From Brachypterus glaber (lineage: Eukaryota > Arthropoda > Insecta > Coleoptera > Kateretidae), in NCBI GenBank assembly GCA_958510825.1, contig OY294045.1, forward strand, positions 11,645,916 to 11,709,915: a stretch of 64,000 nt of DNA, given 5' to 3'. The translations under genes were made by a program, and so were the position numbers. The notes below the pieces were generated by a model. That model was not told where the DNA came from. It made no database searches and saw only the letters and a list, made by a program, of their open reading frames with translations. Positions 1 to 12,000 of the stretch are shown here, piece after piece. Position 1 is the first letter of the stretch; each line of letters opens with the position of its first letter.

Positions 1-690
1 GAAATCTATGCATTGTATCCAAACTAAATTTTTATGTAAAATAGACCACTGGCCCACCACCAAAATGATACTATATACAGGGCAACAGTTGCCGTCTGGA
101 CTGCAGAAAATAAAATTTTTGGTTTTTTGGCTGCTGGCGATTTTATCGAAATCTATGCATTGTATCCAAACTAAATTTTTATGTAAAATAGCCCACTGGC
201 CCACTACCAAATTGGTCCTATATACAGGGCAACAGTTGCCGTCTGGACCGCAGAAAATAATAAATTTGGTTTTTTGGTTGCTGGCGATTTTATCGAAATC
301 TATGCATTGTATCTAAACCAAATTTTTATGTAAAATAGCCCACTGACCCACTACCAAAATGGTACTATATACAGGGCGACAGTTGCCGTGTGAACCGCAG
401 AAAATAATAAATTTGGGTTTTTTGGCTGCTGGCGATTTCATCGAAATCTATGCATTGTATCTAAACTAAATTGTTATGTAAAATAGCCTACAGGCCCACT
501 ATTAAAATGGTACTATATACAGGGCAACAGTTGCCGTCGGGTCCCCAGAAAATAATAAATGTGTTTTTTGGCCGCTGGCGATTTTATCGAAATCTATGCA
601 TTGTATCTAAACTAAATTTTTATGTAAAATAGCCCACTGGCCCACTACCAAAATGATACTATATACAGGGCAACAGTTGCCGTCTGGACT
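1..690 (-). repeat. 147-bp satellite, short inverted arm
   Basis: Four and a half tandem copies of a 147-bp monomer; the block starting gaaatctatgcattgtat recurs at 1, 148, 295 and 443. The monomer reads in the opposite orientation to the array right of the gap. Subtype order mirrors the right-hand array: the monomers with the gtcgggtcccc, gtgtgaaccgc and ggtcctatata variants occur in the same relative order on both sides of the gap. The correspondence is near-perfect, not exact (for example the T/A run near 110-118 differs from its partner near 1465-1475 and matches the one near 3807 better). The predicted peptide here is only an open frame through a repeat whose length divides by three. Confidence 0.95.
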
Positions 691-890
691 NNNNNNNNNN
701 NNNNNNNNNNNNNNNNNNNNNNNNNNNNNNNNNNNNNNNNNNNNNNNNNNNNNNNNNNNNNNNNNNNNNNNNNNNNNNNNNNNNNNNNNNNNNNNNNNNN
801 NNNNNNNNNNNNNNNNNNNNNNNNNNNNNNNNNNNNNNNNNNNNNNNNNNNNNNNNNNNNNNNNNNNNNNNNNNNNNNNNNNNNNNNNNN
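691..890. other. assembly gap (200 N)
   Basis: Exactly 200 undetermined bases lie inside the satellite at the point where monomer orientation reverses. A round-number gap usually marks a scaffold join of unknown size, so neither the distance nor the relative orientation of the flanks is proven by the sequence. Confidence 0.98.
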
Positions 891-3800
891 TTTTCTGCAG
901 TCCAGACGGCAACTGTTGCCCTGTATATAGTATCATTTTGGTAGTGGGCCAGTGGGCTATTTTACATAAAAATTTAGTTTAGATACAATGCATAGATTTC
1001 GATAAAATCGCCAGCGGCCAAAAAACACATTTATTATTTTCTGGGGACCCGACGGCAACTGTTGCCCTGTATATAGTACCATTTTAATAGTGGGCCTGTA
1101 GGCTATTTTACATAACAATTTAGTTTAGATACAATGCATAGATTTCGATGAAATCGCCAGCAGCCAAAAACCCAAATTTATTATTTTCTGCGGTTCACAC
1201 GGCAACTGTCGCCCTGTATATAGTACCATTTTGGTAGTGGGTCAGTGGGCTATTTTACATAAAAATTTGGTTTAGATACAATGCATAGATTTCGATAAAA
1301 TCGCCAGCAACCAAAAAACCAAATTTATTATTTTCTGCGGTCCAGACGGCAACTGTTGCCCTGTATATAGGACCAATTTGGTAGTGGGCCAGTGGGCTAT
1401 TTTACATAAAAATTTAGTTTGGATACAATGCATAGATTTCGATAAAATCGCCAGCAGCCAAAAAACTAAAATTTTTATTTTCTGCAGTCCAGACGGCAAC
1501 TGTTGCCCTGTATATAGTATCATTTTGGTAGTGGGCCAGTGGGCTATTTTACATAAAAATTTAGTTTAGATACAATGCATAGATTTCGATAAAATCGCCA
1601 GCAGCCAAAAAACCAAATTTATTATTTTCTGCAGTCCAGACGGCAACTGTTGCCCTGTATATAGTATCATTTTGGTAGTGGGCCAGTGGGCTATTTTACA
1701 TAAAAATTTAGTTTAGATACAATGCATAGATTTCGATAAAATCGCCAGCAACCAAAAAACCAAATTTATTATTTTCTGCGGTCCAGACGGCAACTGTTGC
1801 CCTGTATATAGTATCATTTTGGTAGTGGGCCAGTGGGCTATTTTACATAAAAATTTAGTTTAGATACAATGCATAGATTTCGATAAAATCGCCAGCAGCC
1901 AAAAAACCAAATTTATTATTTTCTGCAGTCCAGACGGCAACTGTTGCCCTGTATATAGTATCATTTTGGTAGTGGGCCAGTGGGCTATTTTACATAAAAA
2001 TTTAGTTTAGATACAATGCATAGATTTCGATAAAATCGCCAGCGGCCAAAAAAAACACATTTATTATTTTCTGGGGACCCGACGGCAACTGTTGCCCTGT
2101 ATATAGTACCATTTTAATAGTGGGCCTGTAGGCTATTTTACATAACAATTTAGTTTAGATACAATGCATAGATTTCGATGAAATCGCCAGCAGCCAAAAA
2201 CCCAAATTTATTATTTTCTGCGGTTGACACGGCAACTGTCGCCCTGTATATAGTACCATTTTGGTAGTGGGTCAGTGGGCTATTTTACATAAAAATTTGG
2301 TTTAGATACAATGCATAGATTTCGATAAAATCGCCAGCAACCAAAAAACCAAATTTATTATTTTCTGCGGTCCAGACGGCAACTGTTGCCCTGTATATAG
2401 GACCAATTTGGTAGTGGGCCAGTGGGCTATTTTACATAAAAATTTAGTTTGGATACAATGCATAGATTTCGATAAAATCGCCAGCAACCAAAAAACCAAA
2501 TTTATTATTTTCTGCGGTCCAGACGACAACTGTTGCCCTGTATATAGTATCATTTTGGTAGTGGGCCAGTGGGCTATTTTACATAAAAATTTGGTTTAGA
2601 TACAATGCATAGATTTCGATAAAATCGCCAGCAGCCAAAAACCAAATTTATTATTTTCTGCAGTCCAGACGGCAACTGTTGCCCTGTATATAGTATCATT
2701 TTGGTAGTGGGCCAGTGGGCTATTTTACATAAAAATTTAGTTTAGATACAATGCATAGATTTCGATAAAATCGCCAGCGGCCAAAAAAACACATTTATTA
2801 TTTTCTGGGGACCCGACGGCAACTGTTGCCCTGTATATAGTACCATTTTAATAGTGGGCCTGTAGGCTATTTTACATAACAATTTAGTTTAGATACAATG
2901 CATAGATTTCGATGAAATCGCCAGCAGCCAAAAACCCAAATTTATTATTTTCTGCGGTTGACACGGCAACTGTCGCCCTGTATATAGTACCATTTTGGTA
3001 GTGGGTCAGTGGGCTATTTTACATAAAAATTTGGTTTAGATACAATGCATAGATTTCGATAAAATCGCCAGCAACCAAAAAACCAAATTTATTATTTTCT
3101 GCGGTCCAGACGGCAACTGTTGCCCTGTATATAGGACCAATTTGGTAGTGGGCCAGTGGGCTATTTTACATAAAAATTTAGTTTGGATACAATGCATAGA
3201 TTTCGATAAAATCGCCAGCAACCAAAAAACCAAATTTATTATTTTCTGCGGTCCAGACGACAACTGTTGCCCTGTATATAGTATCATTTTGGTAGTGGGC
3301 CAGTGGGCTATTTTACATAAAAATTTGGTTTAGATACAATGCATAGATTTCGATAAAATCGCCAGCAACCAAAAAACCAAATTTATTATTTTCTGCGGTC
3401 CAGACGGCAACTGTTGCCCTGTATATAGGACCAATTTGGTAGTGGGCCAGTGGGCTATTTTACATAAAAATTTAGTTTGGATACAATGCATAGATTTCGA
3501 TAAAATCGCCAGCAACCAAAAAACCAAATTTATTATTTTCTGCGGTCCAGACGACAACTGTTGCCCTGTATATAGTATCATTTTGGTAGTGGGCCAGTGG
3601 GCTATTTTACATAAAAATTTGGTTTAGATACAATGCATAGATTTCGATAAAATCGCCAGCAGCCAAAAAACCAAATTTATTATTTTCTGCAGTCCAGACG
3701 GCAACTGTTGCCCTGTATCATTTTGGTAGTGGGCCAGTGGGCTATTTTACATAAAAATTTAGTTTGGATACAATGCATAGATTTCGATAAAATCGCCAGC

Positions 3801-6800
3801 AGCCAAAAAACCAAAAATTTTATTTTCTGCAGTCCAGACGGCAACTGTTGCCCTGTATATAGTATCATTTTGGTGGTGGGCCAGTGGGCTATTTTACATA
3901 AAAATTTAGTTTGGATACAATGCATAGATTTCGATAAAATCGCCAGCGGCCAAAAAAACACATTTATTATTTTCTGGGGACCCGACGGCAACTGTTCCCT
4001 GTATATAGTATCATTTTGGTGGTGGGCCAGTGGGCTATTTTACATAAAAATTTAGTTTGGATACAATGCATAGATTTCGATAAAATCGCCAGCAACCAAA
4101 AAACCAAATTTATTATTTTCTGCGGTCCAGACGACAACTGTTGCCCTGTATATAGTATCATTTTGGTAGTGGGCCAGTGGGCTATTTTACATAAAAATTT
4201 AGTTTAGATACAATGCATAGATTTCGATAAAATCGCCAGTAGCCAAAAAACCAAATTTATTATTTTCTGCAGTCCAGACGGCAACTGTTGCCCTGTATAT
4301 AGTATCATTTTGGTAGTGGGCCAGTGGGCTATTTTACATAAAAATTTAGTTTAGATACAATGCATAGATTTCGATAAAATCGCCAGCGGCCAAAAAAACA
4401 CATTTATTATTTTCTGGGGACCCGACGGCAACTGTTGCCCTGTATATAGTACCATTTTAATAGTGGGCCTGTAGGCTATTTTACATAACAATTTAGTTTA
4501 GATACAATGCATAGATTTCGATGAAATCGCCAGCAGCCAAAAACCCAAATTTATTATTTTCTGCGGTTGACACGGCAACTGTCGCCCTGTATATAGTACC
4601 ATTTTGGTAGTGGGTCAGTGGGCTATTTTACATAAAAATTTGGTTTAGATACAATGCATAGATTTCGATAAAATCGCCAGCAACCAAAAAACCAAATTTA
4701 TTATTTTCTGCGGTCCAGACGGCAACTGTTGCCCTGTATATAGGACCAATTTGGTAGTGGGCCAGTGGGCTATTTTACATAAAAATTTAGTTTGGATACA
4801 ATGCATAGATTTCGATAAAATCGCCAGCAGCCAAAAAACCAAATTTATTATTTTCTGCGGTTCACACGGCAACTGTCGCCCTGTATATAGTACCATTTTG
4901 GTAGTGGGTCAGTGGGCTATTTTACATAAAAATTTGGTTTAGATACAATTCATAGATTTCGATAAAATCGCCAGCAACCAAAAAACCAAATTTATTATTT
5001 TCTGCGGTCCAGACGGCAACTGTTGCCCTGTATATAGGACCAATTTGGTAGTGGGCCAGTGGGCTATTTTACATAAAAATTTAGTTTGGATACAATGCAT
5101 AGATTTCGATAAAATCGCCAGTAGCCAAAAAACCAAATTTATTATTTTCTGCAGTCCAGACGGCAACTGTTGCCCTGTATATAGTATCATTTTGGTGGTG
5201 GGCCAGTGGGCTATTTTACATAAAAATTTAGTTTGGATACAATGCATAGATTTCGATAAAATCGCCAGCGGCCAAAAAAACACATTTATTATTTTCTGGG
5301 GACCCGACGGCAACTGTTCCCTGTATATAGTATCATTTTGGTGGTGGGCCAGTGGGCTATTTTACATAAAAATTTAGTTTGGATACAATGCATAGATTTC
5401 GATAAAATCGCCAGCAACCAAAAAACCAAATTTATTATTTTCTGCGGTCCAGACGACAACTGTTGCCCTGTATATAGTATCATTTTGGTAGTGGGCCAGT
5501 GGGCTATTTTACATAAAAATTTAGTTTAGATACAATGCATAGATTTCGATAAAATCGCCAGTAGCCAAAAAACCAAATTTATTATTTTCTGCAGTCCAGA
5601 CGGCAACTGTTGCCCTGTATATAGTATCATTTTGGTAGTGGGCCAGTGGGCTATTTTACATAAAAATTTAGTTTAGATACAATGCATAGATTTCGATAAA
5701 ATCGCCAGCGGCCAAAAAAACACATTTATTATTTTCTGGGGACCCGACGGCAACTGTTGCCCTGTATATAGTACCATTTTAATAGTGGGCCTGTAGGCTA
5801 TTTTACATAACAATTTAGTTTAGATACAATGCATAGATTTCGATGAAATCGCCAGCAGCCAAAAACCCAAATTTATTATTTTCTGCGGTTGACACGGCAA
5901 CTGTCGCCCTGTATATAGTACCATTTTGGTAGTGGGTCAGTGGGCTATTTTACATAAAAATTTGGTTTAGATACAATGCATAGATTTCGATAAAATCGCC
6001 AGCAACCAAAAAACCAAATTTATTATTTTCTGCGGTCCAGACGGCAACTGTTGCCCTGTATATAGGACCAATTTGGTAGTGGGCCAGTGGGCTATTTTAC
6101 ATAAAAATTTAGTTTGGATACAATGCATAGATTTCGATAAAATCGCCAGCAGCCAAAAAACCAAATTTATTATTTTCTGCGGTTCACACGGCAACTGTCG
6201 CCCTGTATATAGTACCATTTTGGTAGTGGGTCAGTGGGCTATTTTACATAAAAATTTGGTTTAGATACAATTCATAGATTTCGATAAAATCGCCAGCAAC
6301 CAAAAAACCAAATTTATTATTTTCTGCGGTCCAGACGGCAACTGTTGCCCTGTATATAGGACCAATTTGGTAGTGGGCCAGTGGGCTATTTTACATAAAA
6401 ATTTAGTTTGGATACAATGCATAGATTTCGATAAAATCGCCAGCAGCCAAAAAACCAAAATTTTTATTTTCTGCAGTCCAGACGGCAACTGTTGCCCTGT
6501 ATATAGTATCATTTTGGTAGTGGGCCAGTGGGCTATTTTACATAAAAATTTAGTTTAGATACAATGCATAGATTTCGATAAAATCGCCAGCAGCCAAAAA
6601 ACCAAATTTATTATTTTCTGCAGTCCAGACGGCAACTGTTGCCCTGTATATAGTATCATTTTGGTAGTGGGCCAGTGGGCTATTTTACATAAAAATTTAG
6701 TTTAGATACAATGCATAGATTTCGATAAAATCGCCAGCAGCCAAAAAACCAAATTTATTATTTTCTGCAGTCCAGACGGCAACTGTTGCCCTGTATATAG

Positions 6801-7385
6801 TATCATTTTGGTAGTGGGCCAGTGGACTATTTTACATAAAAATTTAGTTTGGATACAATGCATAGATTTCGATAAAATCGCCAGCAGCCAAAAAACCAAA
6901 TTTATTATTTTCTGCAGTCCAGACGGCAACTGTTGCCCTGTATATAGTATCATTTTGGTAGTGGGGCAGTGGGCTATTTTACATAAAAATTTAGTTTGGA
7001 TACAATGCATAGATTTCGATAAAATCGCCAGCGGCCAAAAAAACACATTTATTATTTTCTGGGGACCCGACGGCAACTGTTGCCCTGTATATAGTACCAT
7101 TTTAATAGTGGGCCTGTAGGCTATTTTACATAACACTTTAGTTTAGATACAATGCATAGATTTCGATGAAATCGCCAGCAGCCAAAAACCCAAATTTATT
7201 ATTTTCTGCGGTTCACACGGCAACTGTCGCCCTGTATATAGTACCATTTTGGTAGTGGGTCAGTGGGCTATTTTACATAAAAATTTGGTTTAGATACAAT
7301 GTATAGATTTCGACAAAAGCACCAAAAAAATAAATTTATTGTTTTCTGCGGTCCACGAGACAAATGTCGCCCTGTATATATAGTA
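891..7385 (+). repeat. 147-bp tandem satellite array, about 44 monomers
   Basis: Head-to-tail monomers of 146-148 bp. Each carries an A/T-rich stretch (ccaaatttattattttctg), the 13-bp dyad GGCAACTGTTGCC (also ...CTGTCGCC and GACAACTG variants), tgtatatag, and gtgggccagtgggctatttta followed by cataaaaatttag. Recognisable subtypes are ctgcagtcc, ctggggacccg, ctgcggtt(g/c)acac, ctgcggtcc with ataggacc, and cagacgacaac. A 7-bp deletion occurs near 3717. The array decays at 7300-7385 (gcgacaaaagcacc..., gagacaaatgtcgcc), which is its true right edge. No box like the mammalian CENP-B box was seen. The 63-144 residue open frames on both strands are repeat artefacts, since 147 equals 49 codons. Confidence 0.97.
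3970..7380 (+). repeat. 9-monomer higher-order repeat within the satellite
   Basis: The diagnostic ctggggacccg subtype starts at 1041, 2071, 2805, 3974, 4414, 5296, 5736 and 7059. The pairs 3974/5296, 4414/5736 and 5736/7059 are 1322, 1322 and 1323 bp apart, that is nine monomers. Private variants travel with the period: the actgttccctg deletion at about 3991 and 5313, and ggttcacacgg at about 4859 and 6181. The leftward spacings (1030 and 734 bp, 7 and 5 monomers) are irregular. This is recent unequal-exchange amplification of a multi-monomer block. Confidence 0.85.
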
Positions 7386-8975
7386 TTACTTGGTTATGTA
7401 CGCTCATTTACAACAAAAGATATAATTTATACATTATACTGTCTTTGAAATTAGGTCTATTACATTCGGCTATGTTCGGAAATAATGGCCGCCAAGTCTG
7501 GCCGCTAACTTCACACGCGTCCTTACTCCCAAACATCGCTAATCTATAACAGTCATAACAACCCTGTTTCGGAAAATCCCGGACAGGGTAAAAACCAGGC
7601 TCAGATGGTGCGAAAAATCAAGTGGTTTTTACTGGTATATACCAGGCAGCCATTCCATAGAATTTGAAACCAAGGTGAAAAATTTAAAATTGTTTATATG
7701 CCATACTTTTATTATGAAATATAATTGTTTTGGTCTAAATTTTAGATTTCTAAATTGAGATTAATCTATTTTTTATTAATAGCTTAAAAATATATATTTA
7801 ACACAGCATGAACGCACCCTAACAAAATTAATCAAAATCTATCCATTCGAAACACTTTTTTACGAAATTAAGTTACAGTTCGTTTCAAACCGGCCAAACA
7901 AAAATTCCAGTTATAATTAGTGTTGTAATTTACTGTTTTTAGAGTTTTTTTTATTCAAAAGTCCAAATTGTAGTTGTTGTTTTTTTTTCTTTAAGATAAA
8001 TTAGAAAATAAAAGATTAAAATTTTGGTGGGAATTTTGTAGCATCTGTCATGTAGCGTCCGTTATCATATTTAATTTTCTCATATACTGTATATTAAACT
8101 AAGGGAACGTTCAAGTATTACGTAACGCAAAATGTACCAAAATTCATACACTTCATACCTCGGTTCTCGCGTTATTTAAGGCTGTAGAGATTTTATATTT
8201 TGGCTACCCCCCCTTACGCAGCCCCTATTAGGGGGGGTAGCCAAAATATGAAATCTCTATAATCTATAATAACGCGAGAACCGGGGTATGAAGTGTATGA
8301 ATTTTGGTACAATTTGCTTTACGTAATACTTGAACGTTCCCTAAGCATAAAATAAAATAAAAAAAAGTATCTAGTACCAATGCCAACAATAATAATAAAG
8401 TTTGAATTTAATCCTTAACCAGTTTGCTAATATTGGGAAGAAACATAAAATAGATTTATTCCACCCTAAATGCCAGATAATTATTGTATTTATTATTTTA
8501 TTTTAGCTCATCTTCACTCTCTATTTTTTATACCAACTTTAATATCAGTTTTAGTTTTTCAGACGTTCTTTAAATATTTGATAAAATATTGTACGAATAG
8601 TAGCGTCCGTCATCATGGAATGGCTGCAGGGTAAAAACCGGGAAAAATTTGGAAAAAACATTTTTAATAAAAAAATATTATAATACATTACCTATAATTT
8701 TCGTGGTTACAACAACCAAGTTTTAAAATTTGCTCGCCTACTCGGGTACTAGGAACGCAACTGTGAACCACAGTCTGTTTTCATTTTTTACAAATCTGTT
8801 TGAAAACATTTGTTTGCATCTCACTCTAGCACATCGAAAAATCCCAGTGCGATTTCCATTGTGGTTTTTACCGGTATTTACCAGGTAAAAACCATATATT
8901 AACCGGCCTGGTTTAAACCTTGCCAGTCCTGTTTATAACACTTTTTAGATTTTCATGATATACTTTCATTTTTAG
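7386..8975. repeat. non-coding stretch holding a diverged foldback (GGTAAAAACC arms)
   Basis: No exon is evident between the satellite edge and the first helicase exon. Segments with ggtaaaaacc, ggtttttac(t/c)ggtat and (c/t)accaggcagccattcca at 7588-7660 reappear in inverted orientation at 8617-8640 and 8860-8945, so the interval looks like an old inverted-repeat element. It was later hit by the MITE at 8103-8341. The short open frame at 7364-7549 begins in decayed satellite and resembles nothing known. Confidence 0.5.
8103..8341. mobile_element. PIF/Harbinger-like palindromic MITE, TAA target duplication
   Basis: A 239-bp foldback with ends GGGAACGTTCAAGTATTACG and its complement. Nearly the whole length pairs with itself; the centre is a C7/G7 run around 8210-8240. 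It is flanked by TAA at 8100-8102 and 8342-8344. A 3-bp TWA duplication is the hallmark of PIF/Harbinger transposons, so the family call is inference from target site plus the lack of any coding region. At least five related copies or ends occur in this window. Confidence 0.8.
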
Positions 8976-9055
8976 CCGCAAGGAGGTTAATTCCAAGAAA
9001 GTTACTATTCTGAACCAAAGGTTTGTGGATGGAATGTGTTACTTTGATTGTCAAC
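8976..9055 (+). CDS. helicase gene, first visible exon
   Basis: The acceptor ttcatttttag precedes 8976 and the donor c|gtaag follows 9055. It encodes RKEVNSKKVTILNQRFVDGM and then CYFDCQ; the first base completes a codon started in an upstream exon and the last base starts the histidine codon finished in the next exon. The segment lies in the N-terminal accessory (beta-barrel-like) part that precedes the ATPase motifs in Sen1-type helicases. The upstream exon is not in this window between the satellite and here. Confidence 0.75.
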
Positions 9056-12000
9056 GTAAGTTATATAGCTTTTTTACCCGAAAAAAGCCAAAGAAGGGTT
9101 AGGAAAGTTCAAGTATTACGTAACGCTCCTAGGGGGGGTGGGGGTCATTTTGGAGTGTTACGCCCATGTTAATGGTATAGGAAAATAGCGTTCAAAATGA
9201 TCAAAATTTGCGTTACGTAATACTTGAACGTTCTCCTTCCTGAAACACCCGGTATAAATTATTAATTAACATTATTAATGGAATGCGTAGCATTACATAA
9301 CTTCACGGCTTGTTATAATTTCAGATTTTGGAACAAAGAAAAACCTTAAGATAATGAATCTCTATGATGTCGTTGCAATAAAAATTAATATGGATGATTA
9401 TACTTCATGTTTTGCTGTCTGTACTAGAGCTGAATATATTCAAACACCTTCTCATCGGCCAAATATAATATCAGGTAAAAAAAAATATCGGTTCTAAATC
9501 TTCTCAAAATCCTATTTTTTTTTTGTTTTTTTTTGAGATTTCAGATTTATTTATTATCTATAAATTTTCTACATTTTTACATTAGATGGGGATCCGCCTA
9601 AACAATGTTTGTGTGCGGATCTTAAATTAAATTAAAAAAAAAAATACAATACCTAGGTTATTAATATTAATTCAAAAATAATAATGTTCATAAATTAAAA
9701 GAGAAAATGAGAGAGGCGAGGGAGAAAGAGAGAGAGCATATTATACAGTTTTGGGCCATAAAAGAATAGGGTTTTTTGTGTTCCAGCTTTTCTATATAAC
9801 GGAATGGTAAGACAACTTTCTGTATTTTTTTGTTTTTAAAATGGAGGGAGACTGGGAAGTCAATTATATTCTGACGTGTCCACAATAAGGCATGCAATAT
9901 AAAAAGTTGTCTTACTGTAGGAATATTACTCTCTTTAAATAAAAGTTCACTTGAATAACCGCGGTTTTTTTTAAACAAGATTTTAATTAAACTTTTTTGC
10001 GTCACCTCTAAGCCACTAATCGAATTGTTTGCCATTGTCCTATAATTTTGCCAAAAAAGCTCGAAATTATCTTATTGTCCTAATTTTTTTTTTGAATTTG
10101 TCTTATTTTTTTCGAGGCCTGTCTGTAAGTATTAATTTGTGAAAATCGTTTAAAGCATGTACGTGTGTCGTGTTTTACCGTAAATAAAGGAAAGCGGGGT
10201 AACCGTGCGCTCGACCGAAACTTAAATATTTATTGTCCTAAAATATCTAAAAATGTCCGTATATCACGTTTTCTTGTCCGCACGACTCAAGAAAGATTAA
10301 TCCGATAAATTTTCAGGAAAAATAAATCTTGGTATTGTTTGTCACACGGTTCTAAAGCTACCGAAAGAATGCGGAAAACATTATACTTGAATATAAAATC
10401 TAACGCATACGTTTATACTGAATTCGCATTAATCTGAGCGTTTTTTGTTGGTGTTCTGTGGTTTTTACACCTACCTTTCGTCGTAGCTTCCTTACCGTGT
10501 GTCAGACTATAAGGCTACGAAGCCTATTGAAATTAAAAATAATCCCCTAAAAATAAGAAAGTTATAGAGAGCTATAAATTAAAAAAAAAAGAAAATAGTG
10601 GCGGAAAATATTCGAGGAAAAATACGTGTTTTAAAAACTTTTAAAAAAATATAAGCTAAAGTGTAATCAACGTAATTTTCTCAGGAAAAATACTTTATTT
10701 AAAGAATAAATGTTACCAAATTTAAAGTCAATTGTACCAAATAAAAAAAAAATCATTTAAAAACAAAAAAATTATATGGGCGCTACTTAAAAATTGAAAG
10801 TATCGCAATACAATTATTAATTAATTACATCGGCACTTAGTGCTACTAAGAGTGCCGATGTATTGAAATCTTCGCCGAAAAGTCAAAATCTTTTTTTTTC
10901 ACATTTCTCGACGTTTTAGACCATTCTGAGTTGAAATCAGTAAAAAAATTTTTCGCGTCCGTCTGTCTGTCTCTCTGTCTGTCTGGGTGTAAACTCTCTA
11001 ACTCCATTTCTACATGAGATATCGACTTGCGGTTTTTTGCATATTGTTTCTTATCGTATTCCGAAGAGCTGATTAGATTTTGGGGGTAAACGGGGGTAAA
11101 AATAGGGTAAAACTCCTATTTTTAGCGTTTTTTGTTTATAATTAAGGCAATTATTATTTATTTGGTTAATTTAGCACTTATATAAAAGATAATTTTAAAT
11201 TGGTCAAAAAATGTTATAAACAACGTTTTCCTAAAACGCATTGTTTTCGAGATATTGGCGTTTAAAGCAGTAAAAGGTTTTTTTAGCATATCTCTAACCC
11301 GATTTCAAAAAATTATATTTTAAATAAAAGCTCTTTTTAAGCCCTATAAAAAATGTTATATACAGTTTTTTGCTAGAATATAATGTTTTAAAGATACATA
11401 ATTTAAAATAAAACAAAACACCTAGTTTGAAATTTGCAAACTAGATGGCTCTAGTGTACAATAGTGCCGATGTTTTGATAGGGGCTTGCAACGTTTCATC
11501 TAGTTTAATTCTGTAACTGCGAAGTATTATACAATGTATAATATACTTATCTTCACGGCTTGTTTTTTTTGTTGTTCTTTTACTGATTTATTTTTCTGAA
11601 AAGTAATTTTTCTTATCAGCTGTAATTTTTAGATCCTGTTCAGTCCCAAAAATTCACTCTGGCCACACAAAATCAAACAAACACTCAGATCATCCAAAAT
11701 CAACTATTTATGAGACAAATATTGAACATGAAGAAGGGTTTCGCGGCAATACAATGCTTGAAACAGCTCGAAAAGTCAAAACTGTTGAAGCTTATTTTAA
11801 AACCGACAGTTAAAGACTACACAATGCCGGTCTTGAATTCAAACGTCTTTTTAAAGGTAAGTAGAGTTGAACTAAACAGGAAAGTTTACTTATTTTTTGT
11901 GGATCTAGGAGACTCTGCCGAAAAATTTACCGCGAAACTTTTACTGCGAAAACATTTACCGCGCAATGATTTAACCGCGAAAGGTTTCACCGCGAAAAAG

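Noticed and set aside
8..7136. Dozens of 60-144 residue open frames on both strands
   Set aside because: All are translations of the 147-bp satellite; the period of 49 codons keeps frames open. No codon bias or start context.
1..7385. CRISPR-like array
   Set aside because: Head-to-tail 147-bp satellite without unique spacers in a eukaryotic context.
7364..7549. 61-residue open frame at the satellite edge
   Set aside because: Begins in decayed satellite, no domain, no upstream signal.
9279..9312. Helitron 3' end (hairpin aatgcgtagcatt before the end cttcacggcttg)
   Set aside because: Hairpin is present but the CTRR terminus and AT insertion site cannot be shown.
10960..10990. Trinucleotide or coding microsatellite
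   Set aside because: The tract is part of a dispersed repeat with conserved flanks, not an isolated expansion.
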